Below, piece by piece: positions 23,001 to 35,000 of a stretch of DNA of 64,000 nt (position 1 is its first letter; each line of letters starts with the position of its first letter). A program made the translations under genes and the position numbers. The notes under the pieces were generated by a model. The model made no database searches and was not told the DNA's origin. It worked only from the letters and a program-made list of their open reading frames with translations. Origin of the DNA: Holothuria scabra. Its lineage: Eukaryota > Echinodermata > Holothuroidea > Aspidochirotida > Holothuriidae. Where the stretch lies: positions 20,105,318-20,169,317 of the forward strand of contig CM074188.1 of NCBI GenBank assembly GCA_037179385.1, given 5' to 3'.

Positions 23001-26000
23001 CCTGTTTGCACAATTTTTGAAACAGTTTATGAACTTGGGCCTTTTTTTCTTGCTAACACTGCGACTAAATAGCAACTACCAATCTAAATAACTAACAAAC
23101 TCCTTGTCATGATGTGTTACTTTGTTGCAGTCAGTGTTTCTTGAAAGGGAAGGACTAGCTTGGAGGAGGGGATGTAGTATATATGTATAGAAAAAGCTAT
23201 TTAGGGGTATGTTCATTTGTTCCTCATCTATAGAACAATCTAAGCAGCCTAGTGAAGTGGGCCAATGTTTTTTAAAAAATTCACCCTATCAATAAATCAA
23301 CTTGTAAGCACTACAGTGGTATATTTAATTCATTACAAATAATAAAATTTCAATTGTCCCAAAGGTTAAAGCTTTAAGAAATATATTTAGACATTTAAAA
23401 ATAATCTTATTCAACTCACGTTGTCATAGCTTATTCCATTGCTGAGTGGTAAAATGATAAAATTTATTCTCCTAATTTTAAATTGGCAATTCTTTGTGTA
23501 GAGTGCTGTCATGTTATGAAACAACTGGTAAGCTATATTCCTACTCCTGGGCAATAATCAACTGTTTTTCAATGCAGCATTGATGAGCAGTCACACATAG
23601 GTCCTTAGCTGTTTCTCAGTTAGCTACACTACAGTAGCTACAATCCTCGACAAAAATACATCCATGGGACAAACCCCACTCCCCGAATCAATGTTAAAGT
23701 TTCAGGAAACCTTGGGCTTGCACAACATCGAATGGGGGAGTGGGGGATGGTGATCCATTCATTGCTTGTTTTGTCCCATCATTTTTGTTGAGGATTGTCA
23801 GAAGCCTGTACAAATGTATATGGAGAAGTTTTAGGTCTTGGGCGATGCATGACAACTTGTAGATAAAAGTTGTGTATTTTGAAAGGAGTGATTTGATCAA
23901 AAATGTCATTGTGTAAGCATTATGAAGAACAGTTGCTGCATGACAACACAATAAAAGTGGCTTTTAAATATTTCACAGGAAAGAAGGGTTACTAATTACA
24001 CATTACAAACTTCTTTCCATATTTGGTCTTTCTAATTATTACAGGGAAGTGATCAAAATCGGGTACCCATGGGTGGTTTACTTCATTAAATTTGGCATAA
24101 TCTATGCAGAAGACCCTTTGCCAGCTTGTTACTGAAGGGGCGAGGGATAGCTTTCAAGGGAGAAAGATTTCTTGGGGGAGGGGACAGTCCAAAACAACCT
24201 TCAGGGGAGGGGGAGAACAGATTTATTGATTCCTTGCCGTAGGCAGGCAAGGAATCTATGCGATGGTGATGTCGTGTGTGTGTGTATGTGTGTGTGTTTG
24301 TGACACTTGCTTGTAAACAAGATATCTTAAGATAGGAATGTCCGACACTTTTCATATTTGGTATATAGATTTATCATGTTGAGAGGAAGGACCCTATCGT
24401 TTTTGGTAGAGGTCAAAGGTCATTTGAGGTCACCAGCGGTAAAATTGCGACAATTTAAAATATAGCTTGTAAACACGATATCTTCAGATAGGAGTGACTG
24501 ACACTTTTCATACTTGGTATATAGATTTGTCATGTTGAGAAGAAGAACCCTATTGTTTTTGGTAGCGGTCAAAGGTCATTTGAGGTCACCAGCAGTAAAA
24601 TTGCGATAACGCCGAAAATGGCTTGTAAACACGATATCTTCAGTAGGATTGCCCGACAATTTTCATACTTGGTATATAGATTTGTCATGTTGAGAGGAAG
24701 AACCCTATTGTTTTTTGTAGAGGTCAAAGGTCATGTTGAGAAGAAGAACCCTATTGTTTTTTGTAGAGGTCAAAGGTCATTTGAGGTCACCAGTGGTAAA
24801 ATTGCGAAAACACTGAAAATGGCATGTAAACATGATATCTTCAGTTAGGAGAGGCCAACACTCTTCATATTTGGTATATAGATTTTTCATGTTGCGAGAG
24901 AGAGGCGTATTGTTTTTGGTAGAGGTCAAAGGTCATTTGAGGTCAATAGCAGTAAAATTGCGAAAACTTCGAAAATGGCTTGTAAACACGATATCTTCAG
25001 ATAGGAGTGACCGACACTTTTCATACTTGGTATATAGATTTGTCATGTTGAGAAGAAGAACCCTATTGTTTTTGGTAAAGTTTAAAGGTCATTTGAGGTC
25101 ACCAGCGGTAAAATTGCGAAAACGCCGAAAATGGCTTGTAAACATGATATCTTCAGATAGGATTGCCCGACAACTTTTATACTTGGTATATAGATTTGTC
25201 ATGTTGAGAGGAAGAACCCTATTGTTTTTGGTAGAGGTCAAAGGTCATTTGAGGTCATCAGCGGTAAAATTGCGAAAACACTGAAAATGGCTTGTAAACA
25301 CGATATCTTCAAAAAGGAGTGACAGATACTCTTCATATTTGGTATATAGATTTGTCATGTCGAGAGAAAGAAGCCTATTGCTTTTGGTAGAATTCAAAGT
25401 TCATTTGAGTTCACCAGCGGTAAAATTGGGAAAATCCCGAAAATGGCTTTTAAACATGATTTCTTCAGATAGGAGAGACCGACACTTCTCATGCTTGGTA
25501 TATAGGTTTGTCATGTTGAGAGGAAGAAGTCTATTGTTTTTGGCTGAGGTCAAAGGTCATTTGAGGTCATCAGCGGTAAAAATGTGAAAACACCGAAAAT
25601 GGCTTGTAAACATGATATCTTCAGATAGGATTGCCAGACAATTTTCATACGTGGTGTATAGATTTTTTATGTTGAGAGAAAGAAGCCTATTGCCTTTGGT
25701 AGAGGTCAAAGGTCATTTGAGGTCACCAGCGGTAAAATTGCCAAAACCTCGAAAATATTTTGTAAACACAATATCTCCAGATAAGAGTAACAGATCCTTT
25801 TCATATTTGGTTTATAGATTTGTCATGTTGAGAGAAAGAAGCCTATTGTTTTTGGTAGAGGTCAAAGGTCATTTGAGGTCATCAGGGGTAAAATTGCAAA
25901 AATTCTGTGCCTAAAATTTAAAGAAAAATCTATCACGCACTGTCAATTTGAAAGCAGGTAAGGTATTTGATGGCAAGGAATCACTAAGCCTTTTGGCTTT

Positions 26001-29000
26001 CTGGTTAGATAAATGATTTACTAGATAAATGACAGGCTAAGAGCGGCTTTTTAAATTTCTTAAACCCAACTGCTACGGAAAGCCCTGAAAGTGGGCTTTA
26101 TAATGTTTAATTTATTCATTATTCCAATGTAGACCTTGTCACTGCCCCTTATTTCTCAGAATGTTTAATTATCACCACGGTTTACATTTGACCTCACCAG
26201 TGTTAACCATTGACCTCCACACTATTTCAATGTATGTCAAGGGTTGGTGCAAATAGAAGATCTCTCTATTTATAGAAAACTTCCATTGTGCAACAATTGG
26301 TAACCATCTCAATATGGTCAAATCTTTATGTAACTTGTCATGTTAACTACCCCAAATGCTTACATATTCATTTCGTCTTTAACCATATTGTAGTCTGAAT
26401 CATCATTCAGTGTTTGTTTATGCGAAAAAAAAGAGAGAATTTTGTGGTTAACTGTTGGGTACGTCAAGAAATACATTACCTCACCCATGGACTTTCTATA
26501 CATTGGCAGATCATACTGCACGTTAGGTTTGCACTACCATAGTGCGAGAAAAAGCCCACCAAGATGGCCATTTGCTTTGGTTTTGTGTGAAAGTTTGGAC
26601 TTGCTCAACTAAATCAACATATTTCGCAAGGAAGTACGTATTGTTATTGTTTCTCATTGAAGTTAAAATTTTGTTTAAAATATTACAGAGTTGTTGTCAA
26701 GTCATACAAATTATGGCTTTATGGCAGCCATCTTGGTGCACATTTTCTATCCCAGTCAGTGATGACAATCTATGGGTAGGACCTACTTGTTACATGCTCT
26801 GTCCATGTATAAAGGAAGTCTATGCCCCTCCCCCTATCACGAAAAATAAGCTGGAAAAAATTCTTTGGTTTTCCCCATAACAGTACATTCAATTTTTAAA
26901 GTAAATGGAGCCTTTCACCATCCAGAGTACTATTTTCCCCTCCCCTTCCCTCGTATGAGCTACTTGAGGAAGGCAAATCTTTATTTGAGCTCCCAGCGCT
27001 GATCTGACACGCCAGTATACTGGTCTGACAAATTCAACTTTGACTACTTTCCTGTAGCTTGAAAAATAAAATGGCAACCTCCTTGATTCAAAGCACTTAA
27101 AACGAAAATTTGGAAATTGCTTAACCTTTATACAGGCTTCTGACAATCTGCAACAAAAATACATGGGACAAACTCCACTCCCCATTTCAATGTTGAAGTT
27201 ACAGGATGCCTTGGGCTGCCGAAACATTGAATGGATGCATGGAGGATGGTGATCCATTCACTGCTTGTTTTGCTTGTTTTGTCCCATCATTTTTGTCAAG
27301 GGTTGTAGCATACTTTACTAAGTTTTGCTCATCAAACAGGACAGGATTTATGAGGTAAGTGAAAGCATTCTATTCTATAGAGGAAGTGATTTTAGATTGT
27401 TTTCTAAATGGCAATTACAAAGGATTGTGGTTTTGGTACTTGTTGTTTTTGACAATCCTATTTGACTAAAGCAAAAAATGACACATACTACCATTCTATC
27501 CCACAATCCTTTGCAATAGCTGTAGAAGGGTCTATTGATCATACTTGACAAAAGATGCAGTAGCCTGAAACAAAGACAAAACAAACACTGTATGACAACA
27601 ATGACTTAAGAAATTATTGTACAGTGTACCATTTTAGATTAAGTGAATAAGGTTTAGCATTTTATATTCCATCTTAGGAGTTAGGACTGGCCTGTGAAGT
27701 TGGGGGGTGTTGTACCATCAAGGTAATTGGTTCCAATGCTTTGTTACATAAAGTTTGGAAAATTTGACTTATGGTGCACTTTTAGTGGTACTTAACTACA
27801 TAGTAACTCATGATGGTCCAATGTACTACGGTACCTTTCATATTATGTAAAGAGAAGACATGCTTCTACTTTTTGTTTCTTTCAGCATACAAACCATCTT
27901 TTCCATGGAGGTCATTTAAGTTACATTCCAATCAATACCAGTAAAGTAGCAGGAGTTTTACTCTATCCTAGTGGTGCAGCAATGGACATTCTTAGTATCC
28001 TTACATTGTAATTGCTCTGAGAATGTAGTCACATGATAAATACATGAAGGTGTTTGCTTTATAATGAAGAGCATGTGCAGTTGCCCCAGACTTTATTTTA
28101 AAAGAGCAGCTAAATTTCAATCAAATGTCCTCTCATTTCTCTTCCAAGTATCTTTCATAATGTTACAGGACATAATATTACATAGCTTGTAGTTGATTGT
28201 CATAATTTTCAGATTTCAGTGAGAAAATCATTTATACGTCATTCATAAGAGTCTGTTATAGTTCAAGTTCAAGAAATTTATATGGCGCATTATTTAAAAT
28301 AATTATAAAAAAAGATAGTCTGCTATCCTTATGCAAATTAGGATGACTACTGCATATCACCCTTTAGGGTGAAGTAGTGATGGTGCTTGGATAAACTAAC
28401 TATCTACATTTCAGCAATCACCACAAAATCTCTGTAAAAATAGGTGTGTGTGTGGGGGTGGGGGGTGGGTGGTATCTCCTCTTCTGGCATTTTACTGCAC
28501 GAACAAGTGTAGCTTCACACAAACAACCCTTCCATTGTCAGACTGGCCATGTTTTACTGTCACAGAAGAAGTGCCTTTCATTAAAGAACATTTTCAAATT
28601 CATTTAAAGGTTCACATTCATTTCCTCAGAATTCAATTTTTGAGTTGTTTAATGAAATCTTTAAGTTCAATTATTATGAAATTTTTGTCAATCTAAGAAC
28701 AGATTCATTTAATGTTTAGTTTGTTTGCTGCAATGAGTTTCAGTTCAGACAAACTTTTGAAGTCTTGAACAGTGGGAACCTGAAGAGGGAAAAATATTTT
28801 GTGTGGGTGGTATACTTTGTAGATTTAAAGTTGACGGTAATGCCCCTGTCACACTGTTCTGTGCAAGCTCTGCATGCAACTTGGGGGTGACAATTTTTGC
28901 TGCTCGCAGCTCCCGCAGGTAGCACAGACCTAATGAAATGTCACCCGTATGTTGCCTGTACTTGTGTGCAGGTGTGCACAAAAGTGAAATTTGCCCGCAG

Positions 29001-32000
29001 CCAAGTTTGGAACATGCTCAAAACATGTTCCGGCTGTTTGCCGGCAGAGGTCCCCACAGAACACTGAAAGGAGACTCGTAGTGGCGGCAAGTCACCAGCA
29101 ATTAACCCGCTTGAAGAATGTATATGGATCATGGACCATGTGGCAATTTTGCACAAGGGTGTATCAGATGCAGGCATGGAGTGTGCATTTTGGGGGCAAG
29201 GAACGGTGTTGGGTGTTGGTACTGCCAACTTGGGTTCATAGGGTCAATTCTGGGGGTATGGAGGGAGGAAAGTGAGGGTATGTTGTGGGCGAGTTACTGT
29301 CTCCTCGCTGGTAATCCAGGGGCTTTCTTCAGGCAAGTTGCTGGTGTTCTGTGACTCCCTCTTCCACATAAATATGCAGGCCAGTCGGCACGCATAAACC
29401 ACACGCGTTGCTGGCAATTCGCAGGTGACACGTAACTGGCACACAAGTAACAAATAATCCGCAGAGCCCGTAAGTGTCCTTGAGCTAACACAGAACTCTC
29501 CCACGTGTTGCATGCATGTCACACAGAGAACGTGCAATACCCATTCAAGTATCATGCATCAAACACACACATTCTATGTGAACCCTCCCAAATCTTAACC
29601 TGCCCGCAGAAATTTTCTTGCTGCAACAAAAACCTTGCCCGCAACAAGCCCATGTAGTCTGCCTGGAATAGTGTGACAGAGGCTTAAAAAATGTAGGTTT
29701 TGTAATAAAACATCTATGTTGTGGACCTCATATTGTATTGAAGGTTTCAATACGATGGGACAAATGGGAAAAGTCTGGAATTTATTTATGGTCTTAAAAT
29801 TTCTGGAACTTCTTAATTGTTTGTTTTGTAAAAGCTTGCCATATGGCCTGGAAATTTGCAAGCTTAAGCTCACCCTTTCAGTATTTGTGAACATCCAGTG
29901 CTGAGAAAGGTGTAAAAATAAAGGCTATTTTTGTGTGATTTTTTTTGGTACTTGACATTTCCACTTACAGGTAAAGAGCAGTCCCCCCAAACTTATTTTG
30001 AAGAAAAAGCTAAATAACACAATTTTAATCGTATTTCTCTTCAAAGTATCTTTTATTACATTTGAAGACTTTACTATTGCATATTCAAGGTAAACCAAGC
30101 AGTTATTTCTGGTAAATTTTACATTTGAAGAGAAAAAACATTGTCACATGACTCCCAACAGCCAATCATCCAACTGGACACTACTGCACTTCTTATATTT
30201 GGGATGACTGCTCCTGCCCTTTAAGTCTTCAAAAAGTCAGGAAAATGTTTTGTCTTTCAATATTTTAAAGTGTAAGGATCCTGTGTAAAGGTACTATCTA
30301 AAGTGGTAAATCATCCTTTAAATTGCTATATATTTCATGACGTATGTGTAGTTTTCCATTTGCAAGAGTCACAGTTGCATAAAGTACAAAATGTATTCCT
30401 TGACCTTGGTATCCAGCTGTTACAACATTTTACCCCATTTCAGATGGTAGACATGTCCGTTTAAGCCCTAAACCAGAAAACAAAATTGAGAGGTTTCAAT
30501 TATCTTGGACCATTCGACAGATTGAGAGCTTCACTTACCCCAAATCTGGTATTTCACATCTTTTCTTATAGATTTTGTCTGTTTACAATGGTTAGATGAC
30601 CAGACTTGCATATTTTCTGAAGATATTCCTTTTGAAATGAAACAAATGTTGCAAGGTGGTAGCTTCCTAGTGTTGAGGAGGTTTGATCTGAGATGAATAC
30701 CTATATCTTTAAAGTTATTTTATGATGACAATGATGACAACGTCAACAACAAAGAAAAAACCAAGCCTATAGGGGCAGTTGTTTTATGATGATTAGCAAC
30801 CACAGATGTGGGGTAAAATTGAGGCTTAAGTATTACAGCTTCACATTGGGTGGCAACCATGAATCACAGCTTCACATTGGGTGGCAACCATAAATTAAAG
30901 CATCACTTGGGTAGCAAGCATGAATAATCTCTTCACCTGGGGTGGCAACCATGAATTACAGCTTCATGTTGGGTGGCAACCAATGCAACAGATGAAATCA
31001 AATGTTGGTACCTTTTGAAAGGCCATTGAGATGTAAAGATGATAGATTGCTCTTGGATGAAAAGCCCATCTTACTGTGACCTGGCCAGGAATCGAACTTA
31101 CATCTCCTGGTTGCCAAGCTTCTTTATTTCAAATACCACCAAACTTTATCTACTCAGCCACAGCAGTGGTTATGGTTTTACAATATCCAAAATAGAATAT
31201 TTCATTAAAAATTAATAAACCTATTTTTTTCCAAAGGAGTTAAATTTTTCCTGATCAGCAGTTGAAAATACATGTATGAGCAGTCAGGGTGTTATCTCAC
31301 ATGAACACAATTTGTGTGTCTTGTTCAGATCAGCCTTGCAACTTTTTTAAAATGTTATATTGAAGTCTTTAAAGGTCATGTGACATGGAAATGACAAAAT
31401 TTGGTATTTGATGTAAAAAGCATATAAACCAAGAAAAAAGTTGCAATTCTCATCAAAATTTGTCAAAAATTAACCATTTTACAGGTCAATATCTGATTCC
31501 CACTTAATCATTAATAAATATGAGCTCAATATGCAAATTTGGTGATGTCATGAGAGGGAAGTGTCATATATGGCTAATGTTGTACTTTGTTTTTGCAACC
31601 TTTATTTCAAGGACAGTTGTAACATTTGTTTGTCCTGATGGTTTCATTTTTGAAGTTAAAATTTTGTGCTTGAAAATCATCAATACCAGGTACCAAATCA
31701 TAAACTGTCTGCTGAGTAATTTAGAGATAATTAATATAGGGTTAAAAAAAGAAATGTTAACACTTTGCAACACTCCACATCATTATTTTTGCATAAGCCA
31801 AGGTAGATCTAGAAACATTTGAACTTTGATGAGGTATATCCTAGGAACCGTTAAAGTTATTGAAATAATTCCAATGGTTTTTCCTTAGAACAGATCACTC
31901 CATAACTGCCAAGTGATGTCATGTCATTTTGCTGACATTTCACACTACTTTAAGAGAATAGTCTAAAGCCAGGTTTATTTTTGATATGTTAAAGAAGAAC

Positions 32001-35000
32001 ATATTCTGGGCATTTTGGTAAAAGTTTCACTCATTTTCCATATTCAGTCCTTGAGGTATTAGCTATTGAAGTTGACACATTTTCTATAAAAAGTGAACTT
32101 GAAGCAAGCAGATGTAATTTCATGGATTCACATTGTTGCCAATCTTTTGTTTTCTTTTATTTTTCATTCTATTAGTATGACCTTGAATTGATGCTAGTTT
32201 CACTCTAAGGCATGTTAAGTTCTTAAAATTCTATTGCTCAGGATGCACCTATGACATCAATGTATCAAAGTTTAGTTGGGTAAAATCAGTGGAAAATTAT
32301 AATTTTATGCCCTCTCTTACCATAACTAAAGGTTACAAAAGGGTGGACTTGTGTATTAAAACAGGAAATGGCATGAACCTCTACATCTGTTGATAAAAGG
32401 TTATTAAAAGTGCACAAAAACAAAATCTTAAGACCTATTCATTCATATTTTTACCATACCTAGTAATAATCTTCAACTTCCAGAAATGAACTCACCGTAA
32501 TGGATAAATAAACTTATCTTTGGCTTAATCACTTGTCCCAGGGTTGCCCTGTTTTAATGTAATTATTTACAATGACATATTGATTTCTTGGTTGTCTTCA
32601 ACATGAAGTTATTGTTTTGTATGAATCAGCAAAGGTTAACCAAATCTGGACCGTGTGCATTAAAATACAATAATGCATCCTTTACTGAAGGTGCTCGCAC
32701 TGGCCCTGATTAGGTCATTCTCATATTATATCTAAGACTTCTATTATCTTCTTCTGTTTCAGGTCAAAGCTACTGTATTGTTAGAACAGATTATACATGC
32801 CTCTTACTGAAAGTGTCTGTGAGTTATGATGAAAATACCACAAAAGTTGAACTTGTTGAGGTAATCGAAACCCAGCAAAGAATTATGTCCACTGTTCTCA
32901 GGTTTGTACTTCAACAAATTTGATTTGAGTTTAAATTTTGGGTGAAATTTGCATTAAGTGTCATGCCGTAATGACTCCCCTAAAAATGTTTTTTTTAGTC
33001 TTTTTTCATCTATATTCTATTGTCAAAGTGGAGTTTATAATGTAGCCAACCCTGGAGCATTTGCTTGTTGCAATCACAGAGAGCTCTGGAATTTTGTCTT
33101 CATGAAAAATGTTTGAGGCAATAACATGTGTGTTTGTGTTGACACCTTTGTCTGAACTTGTTAGTAAATCCAGGAAAGTGAATTGATTCTTTCAAGGAAA
33201 CTGATTCATCATGGCCTATTGAGTTGATGAAAATTTTGGGATGATTAACTCACATTATTCGTCTAAAAATAATTTTTAACTTACATGATATCATTCCCTC
33301 TCATTAATCAAAAGTTTTTGCTTTTGTCTATTAACTTGACAGCTAGCTTCATCTTCAATAATGTCATACTTTAATACTGTGAACATCAAACAGTTAGCAT
33401 AACTAAACAGAACTGCAAAGTTTACATAGTTTCCAGTTGTTCTGTATATATCTGTTTCAACAATAACAACCAAGTGTATGGTGTTAAGCTCGGGTCGCAG
33501 TGCAGTGATATCGGATTGGATTGAGTTCCAATTTTGTGAGTTTTACTGAAAATCGGCCCCATATTTGGTCAGAAAGAAGCAGGAACTTGTCAACCTGTGG
33601 AAAAATATGAATTGTATCACAGGACTTCGAATATCAAAATAATGCTTAATATTTCATGCAGTCACATCCACAGGTAGCTTTTTTTCGGATACGGACAGTC
33701 CCATAAAAGCTGTTTATCAATGGGACCTTACAAAATAATTGGCTTACATTAAATTTTCATGGTCCTCACATGCAAATCATATATTTACACTGGACGGCAA
33801 ACTTTTGTTTCTTTTTGACCAAAGATGGAAAGAGTTTTTTCTTAGTAAAAAAAGGAATGCAATCTGATCTGATATCGCTGTAGTGTGACTTACTCTTAAT
33901 TGATAGAGCATGTAAATCTCACTTTTAAGGTCTGGGTCCAATACCCAGGCCAGGCAAAACATAAGCAGTGGAGTAGGGATGACAATCCAGTACTCCACAT
34001 AGACCTGTTTCCAAATAGCAGTTACAAAGGATTGTGGGATAGAGTTTTGGTGTTTGTCATTTTTGTCAATGGCATTTTACTGTGGTGAAAAATGACGTAC
34101 ACCCAAAACTCTATCCCACAATTCATTGTAATTGTAATTTAGAAATAGGTCTATTAACTGGAAAAGTGGTTATGGGCACCACTAGATTAACCAGAAGGTT
34201 ATAAGTTGAGGTGTAAAAGTGTATCTAACATAGCCTTACCTTAAACAATAAAAACAAAGAAAATAAAGTTTATCAGTATCGGCAGGCGACACACTCCTGT
34301 TTACTTCAAGTTCATAAATTACAAATATTGCAGTTTCATCTCCTACAGACTCAAGAAAAGAATATGAATAGAAGTTCTTTAGAATGTTTAGATATTGATC
34401 CTTTTTGACATATCAAAAAGGCAAATTTTTGCCCTGCCATTCCTTTGCCAGGTTATAATTTAAACCAGGCCACCTGAGTCATGAAATTAGTGCCCTTGCA
34501 CTTAACATGTGGAGCAGACTCTGTAGATGGCACTGTCTCAGAAATCTTAATGCATTCTTCATATGTACACACTTTATACAGAGTCTGCAGACTTTCATCC
34601 GTATTTCATTTATGACCATCCAGCCATTTGCAGGAAAAATTAGTAGTCATGAGATGGTCACATGGTTTCACTACTACTGAGTATTCATGTTAAACAATGA
34701 CCAGTGCGGATGCACATTCTCGAATACCATGACACCATAGAAAGGTACGAAATTGCAACTGGGCGGGCATAAATATCGACATAATCCTAATTGCAGTAAA
34801 AAATTATTCAAGCCTAACATAGTAACGTTAGGCTTATTACAAAATCTCATTCTTCATCTGTTGGTAATATAAGCCATTAGCCGTGAGAAGGATATGCAAG
34901 TATCTAACTGATGTATGAATCAGTTGTTAGTATTAATAGTGCATATTAAAAAGATACCACTTGCTTTCAATGAATCACCGTCAGTCACATTCTCGTTGAC

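Larger units (their letters stand above)
22660..27885 (+). other. TAF1C intron 4
   Basis: 5.2-kb phase-0 intron, GTAATT...TTCTTTCAG, holding the satellite-bearing Helentron-like element, two family D repeats and one family C MITE. The remaining sequence, including 26005-27143, shows no gene. Confidence 0.75.
27995..30416 (+). other. TAF1C intron 5, candidate U12-type (minor spliceosome) intron
   Basis: Begins GTATCCTTAC, fitting the U12 5' consensus. Near the 3' end, TTCCTTGAC (30396-30404) fits the U12 branch consensus, and an AG lies 13 nt after the branch A (30403 to 30416). Using this AG keeps the frame open and adds nine codons compared with the next AG at 30443. The intron contains a TIR element (28842-29683) and a family E repeat (29969-30224). 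Confidence 0.8.

Noticed and set aside
24618..25914. Series of open frames with similar peptides (YLVYRFVMLRGR..LLFLVEVKGHLRS) suggesting a repeat protein
   Set aside because: These are translations of the 156-bp satellite; frames end with array irregularities and have no start or splice context.
30444..30548. Exon 6 starting at the U2-like AG at 30443
   Set aside because: In frame and possible, but the U12 donor and branch site point to the AG at 30416; kept as a possible alternative acceptor.
30571..30655. Possible extra TAF1C exon (DFVCLQWLDDQTCIFSEDIP)
   Set aside because: The open stretch fits phase 1, but the intron before it would be only 22 nt and the sequence does not match TAF1C.
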